Source: Sphingopyxis sp. USTB-05
Lineage (GTDB): Bacteria > Pseudomonadota > Alphaproteobacteria > Sphingomonadales > Sphingomonadaceae
Direction: 5' to 3'
Length of the DNA stretch: 64,000 nucleotides
Assembly (NCBI RefSeq): GCF_023822045.1
Contig: NZ_CP084712.1
Span: 124,001-188,000 of the forward strand
The translations under genes were made by a program, and so were the position numbers. Every line of letters starts with the position of its first letter. Positions within the stretch are counted from its first letter, which is position 1. Of this stretch, positions 18,574 through 28,029 are shown piece by piece. The notes beneath the pieces are model-generated. The model searched no databases. It saw only the letters and a program-made list of their open reading frames with translations, and was not told the origin of the DNA.

Positions 18574-19496
18574 CGGATATTTCCTGCAATAATGGCTGCG
18601 ATCTCGTCCGCATCGAACGGGCGAAGGTCGTCGATGGTTTCGCCAATGCCGATCGCATGGATGGGAAGCCCGTGGCGCTCGGCGGCGGACACGAGCACAC
18701 CGCCGCGCGCGGTGCCGTCGAGTTTGGTCATGACGAGGCCGGTTACCCCCGCAACCTCTCGGAAAACGTCGATCTGCGACAGCGCATTCTGCCCCGTCGT
18801 CGCGTCGAGCACGAGCACGACGTCGTGCGGCGCGGCGGGATTGAGCCGGCCAAGCACGCGCTTGATCTTGGCAAGCTCGTCCATCAGTTCGCGCTTGTTC
18901 TGGAGCCGCCCGGCGGTGTCGACGATCAGCACGTCGATCCCGGTCGCGGTCGCCTGTTTCACCGCGTCGAACACGATGCCCGCGCTGTCGCCGCCTTCGG
19001 GGCCCGCCATGATCGGCACGCCCAGCCGTTCGGCCCAGACCTTGAGCTGGCCGATCGCTGCCGCGCGAAAGGTGTCGCCTGCCACGAGCATCACGCCATA
19101 ATCCTGCTCCTGGAACAGATGCGCGAGCTTGGCGATGGTGGTGGTCTTGCCCGACCCGTTGACCCCGATCACCAGAATGACCTGCGGACGCGGAAAGGCG
19201 TCGATGTCGAGCGGTTCGGCAACGGGACGCAGGACGGCCGCGATTTCGTCGGCGACGACCTTGCGCAGTTCCTCGGTTCCGTTCGCGGCGATATCGCGGC
19301 GTTCGGCCAGGCGGCCGCGAATGCGGTCGGCCATCGCGGGGCCAAGGTCGGCGGTGATCAGCGCTTCCTCGATCCGGTCGAGATCATCCTCGTCTAGCCG
19401 CGCCTTGCCGGTCAGCCCGGCCAGATTCTCGCCGAGCCGTTCGGAGGTACGGCGAAATCCGCCAAGTAGCCTTTCGCTCCAGCTTTTGCCGGTCAT
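18570..19496 (-). CDS. ftsY: Signal recognition particle receptor FtsY
   Basis: A 308-residue SRP GTPase. The G motifs are GVNGSGKTTTIAKLA, DTFRAAAIGQL, VDTAGRLQNK and TKLDGTARGG. The acidic N-terminal A domain is almost absent, as in many alphaproteobacteria. FtsY docks ribosome-SRP complexes at the membrane by pairing with Ffh, which is also encoded in this window. Its start overlaps the mtaB stop by four bases and its own stop overlaps the yciB start, so it is tightly coupled within the operon. Confidence 0.96.
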   Translation of the reverse strand: MTGKSWSERLLGGFRRTSERLGENLAGLTGKARLDEDDLDRIEEALITADLGPAMADRIRGRLAERRDIAANGTEELRKVVADEIAAVLRPVAEPLDIDAFPRPQVILVIGVNGSGKTTTIAKLAHLFQEQDYGVMLVAGDTFRAAAIGQLKVWAERLGVPIMAGPEGGDSAGIVFDAVKQATATGIDVLIVDTAGRLQNKRELMDELAKIKRVLGRLNPAAPHDVVLVLDATTGQNALSQIDVFREVAGVTGLVMTKLDGTARGGVLVSAAERHGLPIHAIGIGETIDDLRPFDADEIAAIIAGNIR

Positions 19497-20803
19497 GCGG
19501 CGATGTCCTTTTCCTCAATTGGGGTTGCGACCATGCGGTCGCCCTCGCGCGCCGACAGGCGCACGTCAATGATAGTACCGGGCGCCACCGGCGTGGTCAG
19601 CGCCACGGCGGCGAAATTTTCGGCATGGCCGCTGACGCCGTCGCGTTCGACGAGCATCGATGCGGTATGGCCGATCTGTGTATCCAGCCAGTCCTGCCGC
19701 CGCCGGGCATTGGCCTCGCGCAGGATCGCCGCCCGCTCGCGCGCGATGGTGCGCCCGACCTGCGGCATGCGGGCGGCGGGCGTCCCGGCGCGCGGGCTGT
19801 ATGGAAAGATATGGCCGAACATGATGTCGCAATCGTCGATCAGCGCCAGCGAGTTGGCGAACATCGCTTCGTCCTCGGTCGGAAAGCCCGCGATCAGGTC
19901 GGCACCGATGGCGATCTCCGCGCGCGCGGCCTTCAATCGCTCGATCAACGCAACGGCATCAGCGCGGCGGTGGCGGCGCTTCATGCGCGTCAGCACCATA
20001 TCATCGCCCGCCTGCAGCGACAGATGGACATGCGGCATCACGCGCGTTTCCTCGGTCAGCAGCGCGAAAAGCGCATCGTCGATCCGGTTTGGGTCGAGCG
20101 ACGAAAGGCGCAGTCGTTCGACCGGCAAAGCGAGCAATGCCTCGACCAGCGCGGCCAATGTCGTACCGCTGTCGTCGCCATAGCTGGCGAGGTCGACGCC
20201 GGTCAGGATGATCTCGCGCTGGCCGCGGTCGAGAGCGGTTTGTGCGGATGCGACGACTGCATCGACGCTTGCCGACCGCGCCGTCCCACGCGCCAGCACC
20301 GTCGCGCAAAAGGTACAGCTATGCGAACAGCCGGTCTGGACACCAAGGAAAGCGCGGGCATGATCGGCGCCTGAAAGGGCGGGGCTATAGGGAAAGAAAG
20401 CCTGTCCCTGCGAAGGCAGGGGCCCATCTCCCGCCGGTTCGAGCTGGAGCTCGCCAACGATGGTTCCCCGCCCGCGCGAGGACGCGGTGCTTTCATAGCT
20501 CTGGGCCAAGCCCTTGGCATCGTTGCTCACCACCCGCGCGCCCATCGCGGCGAAGGCGCCGCGTTCGAGCTCCGCCGCGCACCCGGTCACCACCACCTCG
20601 GTTCCGGGCCGCTCGCGCAGGGCGCGGCGCACTGCCTGCCGCGCCTGCCGCACCGCCTCGTCGGTCACGGCGCAGCTATTGAAGACGGTTATGCTCTGCG
20701 CACCCGCCGCCGCGACGGCCGAGCGGATGGCTTCACCCTCGGCGATGTTCAGCCGACAACCGAAATTGACGACCTCTTGCCGGTCGGCGAGGGTGGTGCT
20801 CAT
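19493..20803 (-). CDS. mtaB: tRNA (N6-threonylcarbamoyladenosine(37)-C2)-methylthiotransferase MtaB
   Basis: A 436-residue radical-SAM enzyme that adds a methylthio group to t6A37 of tRNA. The N-terminal MTTase domain has Cys16, Cys44 and Cys75 for one cluster. The radical-SAM motif CSHSCTFC supplies Cys149, Cys153 and Cys156 for the other, and a TRAM-like C-terminus follows. Between the two domains (about residues 115-140) is an odd linker rich in Gly, Pro and Gln, encoded by a palindromic repeat at 20406-20421. It sits between dapF and ftsY with four-base overlaps on both sides. Confidence 0.93.
   Translation of the reverse strand: MSTTLADRQEVVNFGCRLNIAEGEAIRSAVAAAGAQSITVFNSCAVTDEAVRQARQAVRRALRERPGTEVVVTGCAAELERGAFAAMGARVVSNDAKGLAQSYESTASSRGRGTIVGELQLEPAGDGPLPSQGQAFFPYSPALSGADHARAFLGVQTGCSHSCTFCATVLARGTARSASVDAVVASAQTALDRGQREIILTGVDLASYGDDSGTTLAALVEALLALPVERLRLSSLDPNRIDDALFALLTEETRVMPHVHLSLQAGDDMVLTRMKRRHRRADAVALIERLKAARAEIAIGADLIAGFPTEDEAMFANSLALIDDCDIMFGHIFPYSPRAGTPAARMPQVGRTIARERAAILREANARRRQDWLDTQIGHTASMLVERDGVSGHAENFAAVALTTPVAPGTIIDVRLSAREGDRMVATPIEEKDIAA
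20406..20421. repeat. Palindromic repeat embedded in mtaB coding sequence
   Basis: CCCTGC (20406-20411) and GCAGGG (20416-20421) pair around GAAG. The flanks resemble the intergenic palindromes with GCGAAGGC or GCGAAAGC loops seen elsewhere in this window (21672 area, 38464, 47269). Here it lies in frame inside mtaB and encodes part of an inter-domain linker. Confidence 0.5.
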
Positions 20804-21606
20804 CCGAACTGCGCCCAGTCGGTCTCGCCTTCATAGACGCGCGTCGCGGCGCCGCTCATCACGATCGGCTCGCCCGGCGCCCAGCGGATGATAAGGTCGC
20901 CGCCGGGGAGCGATATGGTGACGGGCGATTGCACCTTGCCTGCGCGGATTGCCGCAACCGCAGTCGCGCATGCGCCGGTACCGCATGCCTGCGTCAGCCC
21001 GACGCCGCGTTCCCAGACGCGTAGCTGCAACTGGTTTTCGCCGTCGAGGCTGGCGACATTGACGTTGACGCGCTCGGGAAACAGCGGGTCGGTCTCGATC
21101 CGGGGCCCCAACTCGTCGAGTGCGACCGCGTCGGCCTCGGGCACGAAAAAGATGATATGCGGATTGCCGACATTGACCGCCGCGCCATGTTCCAGCTCGT
21201 CCCACGCGACGGGCATGTCGCGTGTGTCCATCGGCATCGCAAGCGGGATATGTTCCCAGTCGAATTCGGGTTCGCCGAGTACGACTTCGGCGCCGCCGTC
21301 GGCCGGCGTGACGCGCAGCATACCGCCCAGCGTCTCGATCACCGCGGGCTTGCCGATCAGCGTCGCGACGCAGCGCGTCGCATTGCCGCATGCCTCGACC
21401 TCGCCGCCGTCGGCGTTGAAGATGCGCATCTTCACGTCCGCGCTGGTCGACGGTTCGAGCAGGATCAGCTGGTCGCACCCGATGCCGTGGCGCCGATCGG
21501 CGATTGCATGCGCGCGTGCCGGCGTCATTTCGACGGGCGCCACGCGCGCGTCGATCACGACAAAGTCGTTGCCGAGGCCGTGCATCTTGGTGAAGCGGTC
21601 TGCCAT
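20800..21606 (-). CDS. dapF: Diaminopimelate epimerase
   Basis: A 268-residue epimerase that converts LL- to meso-diaminopimelate for lysine and peptidoglycan synthesis. Both catalytic cysteines are present, in EACGNATRC and QACGTGAC, and the N-terminus FTKMHGLGNDFVVID is diagnostic. The start at 21606 (MADRFTK) is preferred to the ATG nine bases earlier. It is the first gene of the dapF-mtaB-ftsY-yciB operon. Confidence 0.96.
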   Translation of the reverse strand: MADRFTKMHGLGNDFVVIDARVAPVEMTPARAHAIADRRHGIGCDQLILLEPSTSADVKMRIFNADGGEVEACGNATRCVATLIGKPAVIETLGGMLRVTPADGGAEVVLGEPEFDWEHIPLAMPMDTRDMPVAWDELEHGAAVNVGNPHIIFFVPEADAVALDELGPRIETDPLFPERVNVNVASLDGENQLQLRVWERGVGLTQACGTGACATAVAAIRAGKVQSPVTISLPGGDLIIRWAPGEPIVMSGAATRVYEGETDWAQFG

Positions 21607-21727
21607 AGGGCGCATTTAGGGGGGGAGGGCAGCGAAGTCTAGCGATGTGGGCGGGCATCCCCTCGCTCCCGCGAAGGCGAGGGCCGCGAGAGGTTTAAAG
21701 CGGCAGCGATGCGAAAGGTCTACGGCG

Positions 21728-21746
21728 ACCCCCGCCTCGCGGGGGT
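21728..21746 (-). terminator. Hairpin after the GGDEF-EAL gene
   Basis: ACCCCCGC (21728-21735) pairs with GCGGGGGT (21739-21746). It is immediately downstream of the GGDEF-EAL stop on the minus strand, without a clear U-tract. It probably contributes to termination or belongs to the repeat-like segment at 21657-21750. Confidence 0.5.
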
Positions 21747-21756
21747 GACGAACAGG

Positions 21757-23388
21757 TTACGCCGATTTGCGCAGCCGTTCGTCCTCGCCGGCGTCGGGAC
21801 CGGCGGGCGGCACCATGGGGGCGCGGAGCAGGCCGCGCTCGGCAAGCAACCGTTCGGTGTCGGCGGCCGACGCGGCACGGCCGAAATACCAGCCCTGACC
21901 CTTCGAACAGCCGAGCCGCGTCAGTTCGATCGCGGTGGCCTCGTCCTCGACGCCTTCGGCGGTTATCGGCATCGCGAGGCTTTCGCCCAGTCGCACGATA
22001 GCAATGACGATTGCCTGCGCATCGGGGCTGCCCCGCATCGCAGCGATGAAGCTGCGGTCGATCTTGATCCGATCGAACGGCAGCGCACGCAGATGCGACA
22101 GCGAGCTGTAGCCGGTGCCGAAATCGTCGAGGCTCAGCGACACACCCTGATTCTTCAGGCTGGTGACGATCGATCGCACCAGCGGCAGATTTTCGAACAG
22201 CGAGCTTTCGGTGATCTCTACCTCGAGCTGCGCCGCCGGGAAACCGACCTCGACGAGCAGCTTGGTCAGCTTCTGGCTGAACCACGGGTCTTTCAGTTGC
22301 TGCGGCGAGATGTTGACCGCAAGCATGATCGACGGGTCCCAGCGTTTGGCGACTTCCATCGCCTCGCGGATGACCTGCAGCGACAATTCGCCTATCAGGC
22401 CGCTTTCCTCGGCAACGGGAATAAAGCGTTCCGGCGGGATCATCCCATATTCGGGCGATTCCCAGCGCATGAGCATCTCGAAACCGAGCAGTCTCCCACT
22501 GGCGATATCCACCTGCGGCTCGAAATGGGGGACGAACTCGCCGCGCGGCATGCCGTCGCGAATGCCCGTTTCGATCTGGTTGCGCACCTGCACCGCCATT
22601 TCCATTCCGGCCTCGAACCAGCAGAAGCGATTCCGGCCTTCGTCCTTGCAATTATACATTGCGATGTCGGCCTGACGGACCATCGTTTCCATTGTGACGC
22701 TGGCATCGCTGGCGAGCGATAGGCCGAGCGACGCGCCGACCCGAATCTGCTGCGCATCGTGCGCGATAACATTGTCGAGCGCCATGACGAGTTCGGCCGC
22801 CAGGGCGTCGATGTCGGCGCGCGCCGCAGGCTCGAACGCCAGCATCGCGACGAACTCGTCGCCACCGAGCCGCGCCTTGGTGGCATTTGGCGGTAGTACC
22901 GCCGAGATACGTTCGGCTGCGACCTGCAGCACGCGGTCCCCCGCCGCGTGACCATGAATGTCGTTGACGGTCTTGAAGTGATCGAGGTCGAGCAGGAACA
23001 GTGCGACTTGGCGCTTTTCGGCGATCGCGTTCGCGATCTGCAGTTGTCCAGTCGCGAGCAGGGCCCGGCGATTGAGGAAACCCGTCAGCGGGTCGGTGTC
23101 GGCGAGGTAGCGCGCGCGCTGTTCGGCTTCGGTGCGCTCGAGGATTTCGCGGTTGAGATCCTTGTAGCGGCGCCAGCCGAAGAGAATCAGCGCGACATTG
23201 AGAATGAGCGCCGTCGCCAGCGCCCGGTCGGGACCACCGCCGATGCCGATCAATGCACGCACCGCCGCCTGCATCACATTGCTGCCCGTCCCCACGAACA
23301 GCAGGATCGCGGCGACGACTATGCCACCGGCAATGATATCGCGTTTTGCGCCCTCGCTTCGGTCGAATGGCTTCGGCGTCGCTGTCAT
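21757..23388 (-). CDS. Membrane-anchored GGDEF-EAL protein (cyclic-di-GMP turnover)
   Basis: About 543 residues. Two helices lie at the N-terminus (IIAGGIVVAAILLFVGTG and ALATALILNVALILFGW), then a short coiled region, then GGDEF with an intact RLGGDEF motif (no RxxD inhibitory site five residues upstream), then EAL. The EAL signature reads EMLMRW but keeps the metal-binding Glu, and DDFGTGYSSL, KIDRSFI and TAEGVED are intact. Both cyclase and phosphodiesterase activity are therefore plausible. A GTG start at 23403 is an alternative. The gene is monocistronic, divergent from ffh. Confidence 0.9.
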   Translation of the reverse strand: MTATPKPFDRSEGAKRDIIAGGIVVAAILLFVGTGSNVMQAAVRALIGIGGGPDRALATALILNVALILFGWRRYKDLNREILERTEAEQRARYLADTDPLTGFLNRRALLATGQLQIANAIAEKRQVALFLLDLDHFKTVNDIHGHAAGDRVLQVAAERISAVLPPNATKARLGGDEFVAMLAFEPAARADIDALAAELVMALDNVIAHDAQQIRVGASLGLSLASDASVTMETMVRQADIAMYNCKDEGRNRFCWFEAGMEMAVQVRNQIETGIRDGMPRGEFVPHFEPQVDIASGRLLGFEMLMRWESPEYGMIPPERFIPVAEESGLIGELSLQVIREAMEVAKRWDPSIMLAVNISPQQLKDPWFSQKLTKLLVEVGFPAAQLEVEITESSLFENLPLVRSIVTSLKNQGVSLSLDDFGTGYSSLSHLRALPFDRIKIDRSFIAAMRGSPDAQAIVIAIVRLGESLAMPITAEGVEDEATAIELTRLGCSKGQGWYFGRAASAADTERLLAERGLLRAPMVPPAGPDAGEDERLRKSA

Positions 23389-23636
23389 ATGAATTTGTCC
23401 CACCCTCGCCGGTTCTATGGGGCAAAGCGGTGAAATTTGGGTTAAGTGCGCTTCGGCGCGGCACCTTGCCTTTGCGTGCGCTTTTGTGTAGAGGCCGCCG
23501 CGTTCGCGCGCATCTTGCGCACGGGCATATCGATGTCCGCGACGGAAAGTCTGTCCACGGATAGCCGCTGGTTGGCGAGGTTTCGCTCACCGGCGTCTTT
23601 TGCGTTGCGGGCCTCGTAAGCAAGGATTTGAGGCGC

Positions 23637-25088
23637 ATGTTCGACAGTCTGAGCAATCGGCTTGGCGATGTTTTCGGGAAGCTCCGCGGTCGCGGCGCGC
23701 TGACCGAGGCCGACGTGCGCGCCGCGATGCGCGAAGTGCGAATCGCTCTGCTAGAGGCGGACGTCGCGCTGCCCGTCGTGCGCAGTTTCGTCGATCAGGT
23801 CACCGAACTCGCGATCGGCCAGAATGTCCTGCGCTCGGTCACGCCGGGGCAGCAGGTCGTCAAGATCGTCAGCGACGCGCTGACCGAAATGCTCGGTTCC
23901 GAAACCGCCGAGCTCGAGCTGGCCGTCACCCCGCCCGCCGTGATCATGATGGTCGGCTTGCAGGGTTCGGGTAAGACGACCACCACCGCGAAGATCGCGA
24001 AGCGGCTGAAGGAAAAAGAGCGCAAGAAGGTGCTGATGGCGTCGCTCGACGTCAATCGCCCCGCCGCGCAGGAACAGCTTGCCGTCCTCGGCCAGCAGAT
24101 CGACGTCGCGACCCTGCCGATCGTCGCGGGGCAGCAGCCGGTCGAGATTGCGCAGCGCGCGATGCAGGCGGCGAAGCTTCAGGGTTATGACGTCCTGATG
24201 CTCGACACCGCGGGCCGCCTCCACGTCGACCAGCAGTTGATGGACGAAATGCAGGCGGTGTCGCGCACGGCGAACCCTGCCGAAACGCTGCTCGTCGTCG
24301 ACAGCCTCACCGGCCAGGACGCGGTACAGGTTGCGCAGCGCTTCACCGATCAGGTGCCGCTCACCGGCGTCGTGCTCACCCGCATGGACGGCGATGCGCG
24401 GGGCGGTGCCGCGCTCTCGATGCGCGCGGTCACTGGCAAGCCGATCAAATTCGCGGGCACGGGCGAAAAGCTCGACGGGCTCGAGCTCTTTCAGCCCTCG
24501 CGCATCGCGGGCCGCATCCTCGGCATGGGCGACGTCGTCAGCCTCGTCGAACGCGCCGCCGAAACGATCCAGGCCGAAGAGGCCGAGGCGATGGCGGCGA
24601 AGATGGCCAAGGGCCAGTTCGACCTCAACGACCTCCGCACCCAATTGAACCAGATGCGTCGCATGGGCGGCCTCGGCGCGCTCGCCGGCATGATTCCGGG
24701 GATCAAGAAGGCGCAGGCGCAGATGGCGGCCGGTGCTGCCGACGACAAGATGCTCATCCACTTCGACGCGATCATGGGATCGATGACCCCCAAGGAGCGC
24801 GCGAAGCCCGAAATCCTGACCGCGAAGCGCAAGATCCGTATCGCCAACGGGTCGGGCACCACGGTGCAGCAGGTCAACAAGGTGCTGAAGATGCATCAGG
24901 AAATGTCCAGCGCGATGAAGAAGATCCGCAAGATGGGCGGGCTCAAGGGCCTCGGCGCGCTGTTCGGCAAGGGCGGCGGCATTCCCGGAATGGGCGGCGG
25001 CGGAATGGGTGGCGGTGGCCTCCCCGGTCTTGGTGGGGGCGGATCGATCCCGCCTGAACTCGCCAATTTGATGAATAAAAAGAAGTGA
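23637..25088 (+). CDS. ffh: Signal recognition particle protein Ffh
   Basis: A 483-residue SRP54 GTPase that binds signal sequences and 4.5S RNA. It has the N domain, then G motifs GLQGSGKTTTTAK, LDTAGRLH and TRMDGDARGG, then the methionine-rich M domain (about residues 300-440) with SGTTVQQVNKVLK, which contacts RNA. A glycine/proline tail of about 35 residues follows. The ATG at 23637 begins MFDSLSNRLG, the family norm; the in-frame TTG nine bases earlier is unlikely. A possible promoter, TTGCCT with a 17-base spacer and TAGAGG, lies about 140 bases upstream. Confidence 0.97.
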   Translation: MFDSLSNRLGDVFGKLRGRGALTEADVRAAMREVRIALLEADVALPVVRSFVDQVTELAIGQNVLRSVTPGQQVVKIVSDALTEMLGSETAELELAVTPPAVIMMVGLQGSGKTTTTAKIAKRLKEKERKKVLMASLDVNRPAAQEQLAVLGQQIDVATLPIVAGQQPVEIAQRAMQAAKLQGYDVLMLDTAGRLHVDQQLMDEMQAVSRTANPAETLLVVDSLTGQDAVQVAQRFTDQVPLTGVVLTRMDGDARGGAALSMRAVTGKPIKFAGTGEKLDGLELFQPSRIAGRILGMGDVVSLVERAAETIQAEEAEAMAAKMAKGQFDLNDLRTQLNQMRRMGGLGALAGMIPGIKKAQAQMAAGAADDKMLIHFDAIMGSMTPKERAKPEILTAKRKIRIANGSGTTVQQVNKVLKMHQEMSSAMKKIRKMGGLKGLGALFGKGGGIPGMGGGGMGGGGLPGLGGGGSIPPELANLMNKKK

Positions 25089-25106
25089 CGACCCCAACAG
25101 GTCGTC

Positions 25107-25126
25107 ATCCCGGCGCAGGCCGGGAT
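25107..25126. repeat. Short palindrome between ffh and rpsP
   Basis: ATCCCGGC (25107-25114) and GCCGGGAT (25119-25126) around GCAG, preceded by GTCGTC. It resembles half of the GTCATCCCGG-type intergenic repeats found elsewhere in the window. It could act as the ffh terminator. Confidence 0.5.
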
Positions 25127-25176
25127 CCAGTGAATTAAAACCCGAATTTGAACATTAAACTCTGAAGGAAAATATC

Positions 25177-25845
25177 ATGGCAACCTCTATTCGCCTCGCA
25201 CGCGGCGGTTCGAAAAAGCGTCCCTATTACAAGATCGTCGTCGCCGATTCGCGCAGCCCGCGCGACGGCCGTTTCATCGAGCGTATCGGCAGCTACAACC
25301 CGCTGCTCGCCAAGGACAATCCGGAGCGCGTGAAGCTCGATGCCGACCGTGCGAAGCATTGGGTTTCGGTTGGCGCGCAGCCGACCGACCGCGTCGCCCG
25401 CTTCCTCGACGCCGCTGGCGTTCTCGAACGCGCTGCCCGCAACAACCCGAACAAGGCTGTCCCCGGCGAAAAGGCCAAGGAACGCGCCGAAGAAAAGGCC
25501 CAGAAGCTGGCTGACGCCGAAGAAGCCGCAGCCGCTGCTGCCGCCGCTCCGGCCCCGGAACCCGAAGCTGCTGAAGAAGCCGCTCCGGAAGTGGCCGCTG
25601 AAGAAGCGCCCGCCGCTGAAGAAGCCGCCGCTCCCGAAGCCGCTGAATCGGACGCAACCGGTTCGGTGAAGAGCGAAGCGACCGCCGAAGCCGTTGCCGA
25701 AGCCGTCGCCGACGAAACCCCGGCCGACGCGACCGCCGAAGACGCGACCGCGATCGCCGAAGAAGTCGCCGAAGGCGGCCCGGTTGCTGCCGAAGCCGAA
25801 GAAGCTCCGGCCGCCGAAGCTGGCGAAGAAAAGGCCGAAGGCTAA
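25177..25845 (+). CDS. rpsP: 30S ribosomal protein bS16 with long Ala/Glu-rich C-terminal tail
   Basis: A 222-residue protein. The first 80 or so residues are a normal bS16 ([20 protein letters not shown], then [13 protein letters not shown]). The remaining 135 are dominated by Ala and Glu with few hydrophobics, giving a long acidic tail predicted to be flexible or helical. The usual length is 80-100 residues; sphingomonads often have an extension but this one is long. A strong GAAGGA site lies nine bases upstream. rimM starts four bases after the stop. Confidence 0.95.
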   Translation: MATSIRLARGGSKKRPYYKIVVADSRSPRDGRFIERIGSYNPLLAKDNPERVKLDADRAKHWVSVGAQPTDRVARFLDAAGVLERAARNNPNKAVPGEKAKERAEEKAQKLADAEEAAAAAAAAPAPEPEAAEEAAPEVAAEEAPAAEEAAAPEAAESDATGSVKSEATAEAVAEAVADETPADATAEDATAIAEEVAEGGPVAAEAEEAPAAEAGEEKAEG

Positions 25846-25848
25846 GCC

Positions 25849-26343
25849 TTGGCCGACGCGAATCGCCCTGTCACCCTCGCCGCCATCGCCGGCGCGCATG
25901 GGGTGCGGGGCGAGGTGCGTCTCAAGCTATTTGGTGAAGGCGCGGAGGCTCTCCGCGCCTTTTCCGTTTTCGATGCGGGCGACCGCACGCTCACGTTGAA
26001 ATCGGTCCGTCCCGCCAATCAGGGTGCGGTCGCGACCTTCGCCGAAATCGCCGACCGCAGCGCTGCCGAGGCCTTGCGCGGAACGGTGTTGACGGTGCCG
26101 CGCTCGGCGCTGCCCGCTCTGGGCGAGGGCGAATATTATCACCACGACCTGCTCGGCCTGCCATGCGTGTCGACCGACGGCGTCGCCATCGGCCATGTTG
26201 CCGCGGTCGAGAATTTCGGCGCTGGTGACATTCTCGAAATCGAGAAGCCCGACCGCAAACGTTTCATGGTTCCGATGACGGCGCAGGCCGTGCCGGCGTG
26301 GAACGACGACGGCGTCACCGTGAACGCCGCGTTCGTCGAGTAA
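25849..26343 (+). CDS. rimM: Ribosome maturation factor RimM
   Basis: 164 residues in two domains: an N-terminal beta-barrel (AAIAGAHGVRGEVRLKLF) and a PRC-barrel (EYYHHDLLGLPCVS, then RKRFMVPMT). RimM binds bS19 and helps mature the 30S head. The start is a TTG, three bases past the rpsP stop; no ATG fits the conserved N-terminus. In most relatives trmD and rplS follow directly, but here they are separated from rimM. Confidence 0.95.
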   Translation: MADANRPVTLAAIAGAHGVRGEVRLKLFGEGAEALRAFSVFDAGDRTLTLKSVRPANQGAVATFAEIADRSAAEALRGTVLTVPRSALPALGEGEYYHHDLLGLPCVSTDGVAIGHVAAVENFGAGDILEIEKPDRKRFMVPMTAQAVPAWNDDGVTVNAAFVE

Positions 26344-26366
26344 CGATATCCCCATATTTCCATCGC

Positions 26367-26465
26367 CACCCCGGGCTTGACCCGGGTCCCGCTTCTTCTG
26401 CTCATCGGAGCCCGAAGCGGGGGTTGACCTCAAGAGCGGGACCCCGGATCAAGTCCGGGGTGACG
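26367..26465. repeat. Intergenic mosaic repeat, family A, copy 1
   Basis: Two hairpin halves face each other: CCCGGGCTTGACCCGGG at the left and CCCCGGATCAAGTCCGGGG at the right, bounded by CACC and GGTGACG. The same element recurs at 36716, 43943, 47393, 51432 and 51717. Each copy is about 90 bp. It lies just after rimM and could terminate the rpsP-rimM transcript. Confidence 0.85.
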
Positions 26466-26505
26466 GACGAATTGTCGCGCCATCTTTTGGAGAGAGAGAA
26501 TCGTC

Positions 26506-28023
26506 ATGCGCTTGAAATCGGGTCTCGTTTTTGCTGCCATCCTTGGCTCGTTCGCTCCCGCTCACGCCCAGCAATCCGCCCCCAAAACCCTCGACCAACT
26601 CGCCCCCGAGATCGACACGCTCTTTGCCAGATATCAAGCCGAGCAGCACATCCCCGGCCTGGTCTACGGCGTCGTCAAGGACGGCAAGCTCGCTTATGTG
26701 AAGGGCATCGGCGTTCAGAACATCGCCGACAAGCGCGCCGTCACTCCCGACAGCCTGTTTCGCATCGCCTCGATGACCAAGGCGTTCACCGCGCTGTCGA
26801 TCCTGAAGCTGCGCGATGACGGCAAGCTTCGCCTCGACGACCTCGCTGAGCAATATGTGCCCGAAATGAAGGGCTGGACCTACCCGACCAAGGACAGCCC
26901 GCGCATAAGGGTCAGGGATCTGCTCCAACATGTCGGCGGCTTCGTCACCGATGATCCGTGGGGCGATCGCCAGCAAGTGCTGCCGCAAGACGAATTCACG
27001 AAGATGATCGCCGCGGGCGTGCCGTTCAGCCGCGTACCGCAGAGCCAGCATGAATATTCGAACTTCGGCTATGCCTTGCTCGGTCGGATCGTCGCCAACG
27101 CCTCGGGCATGCCCTACACCGACTATGTCCGGCAGACGATCCTGAACCCTCTCGGCATGACCCGCAGCGGCTTTGACGCGCCGAAGGCTCCAAAGGCGCG
27201 CTACGCCCTTGGCTATCGCTGGGAAAATGAGAAATGGACCGCCGAGCCCGAGATGGTCGACGGGGCGTTCAACAGCATGGGCGGGTTGCAGGTCAGCGCG
27301 AACGACTATGCCAAATGGGTCGCCTTCCTGCTCTCGGCCTGGCCAGCGCGCGACGATGCCGACACCGGGCCGGTCAAGCGGTCGACGGTGCGCGAGATCG
27401 CACAGGGCTCGAACTTCGTCTCGGTGACGAACCGCATCGGCGCCAGCGGCGCTACGGCGTGCAAGCAGGCCGCGGCTTACGGCATGGGCTGGCGCGTTGC
27501 GCAGGATTGCGACCTTGGCCTGACGCTCGCGCACGGCGGCGGATATCCGGGCTATGGCAGTCATGTGATGCTGATGCCCGATTATGGAATCGGCGTCTTT
27601 GCGCTGTCGAACCGGACCTATGCCGGCCCGTCGGCCCCCGCGTGGGACACCGCGGTCGCAATCGACAAGGCGGGCCTGTTGGAAACGCGCCCCGTTCCGG
27701 TATCGCCGGCGGTGGCAGAGGCCTATGCGGCAGCAAGGGCGGCTTATGCCGCCGGCGATCTCGGCCCGCTACAGGGCCGGCTCGCGATGAACTTCCTCCT
27801 CGATCGTTCGGCCGCCAACTGGAAGGCCGAATTCGCGAAGTTGAAAGCCGAGGTAGGGGCGTGCCCCACCGACGAGCCGCTGGCGCCGACCGGCGCGATG
27901 TCGGCTGCCTTCCGCCTCAACTGCGAAAAGGGCAAGCTCGACGGGCAATTGCTGCTCGCCCCGACGAAGCCGGCGACGATCCAGGCGCTGCGCTTGCGCG
28001 TCGTGCCGCCCGAGGCGAACTGA
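26506..28023 (+). CDS. Secreted serine hydrolase, class C beta-lactamase/esterase fold
   Basis: A 505-residue protein with a signal peptide (about 1-21, ending AHA). The active-site residues of the beta-lactamase/DD-peptidase superfamily are all present: Ser89-Met-Thr-Lys92, Tyr184-Ser-Asn and His343-Gly-Gly. The length and the HGG motif in place of KTG fit the EstB/AmpC-like hydrolase group rather than true beta-lactamases. The C-terminal 120 residues form an extra domain. It may act on periplasmic esters or D-amino-acid peptides; the substrate is unknown. A strong terminator follows. Confidence 0.85.
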   Translation: MRLKSGLVFAAILGSFAPAHAQQSAPKTLDQLAPEIDTLFARYQAEQHIPGLVYGVVKDGKLAYVKGIGVQNIADKRAVTPDSLFRIASMTKAFTALSILKLRDDGKLRLDDLAEQYVPEMKGWTYPTKDSPRIRVRDLLQHVGGFVTDDPWGDRQQVLPQDEFTKMIAAGVPFSRVPQSQHEYSNFGYALLGRIVANASGMPYTDYVRQTILNPLGMTRSGFDAPKAPKARYALGYRWENEKWTAEPEMVDGAFNSMGGLQVSANDYAKWVAFLLSAWPARDDADTGPVKRSTVREIAQGSNFVSVTNRIGASGATACKQAAAYGMGWRVAQDCDLGLTLAHGGGYPGYGSHVMLMPDYGIGVFALSNRTYAGPSAPAWDTAVAIDKAGLLETRPVPVSPAVAEAYAAARAAYAAGDLGPLQGRLAMNFLLDRSAANWKAEFAKLKAEVGACPTDEPLAPTGAMSAAFRLNCEKGKLDGQLLLAPTKPATIQALRLRVVPPEAN

Positions 28024-28029
28024 TGTCGA

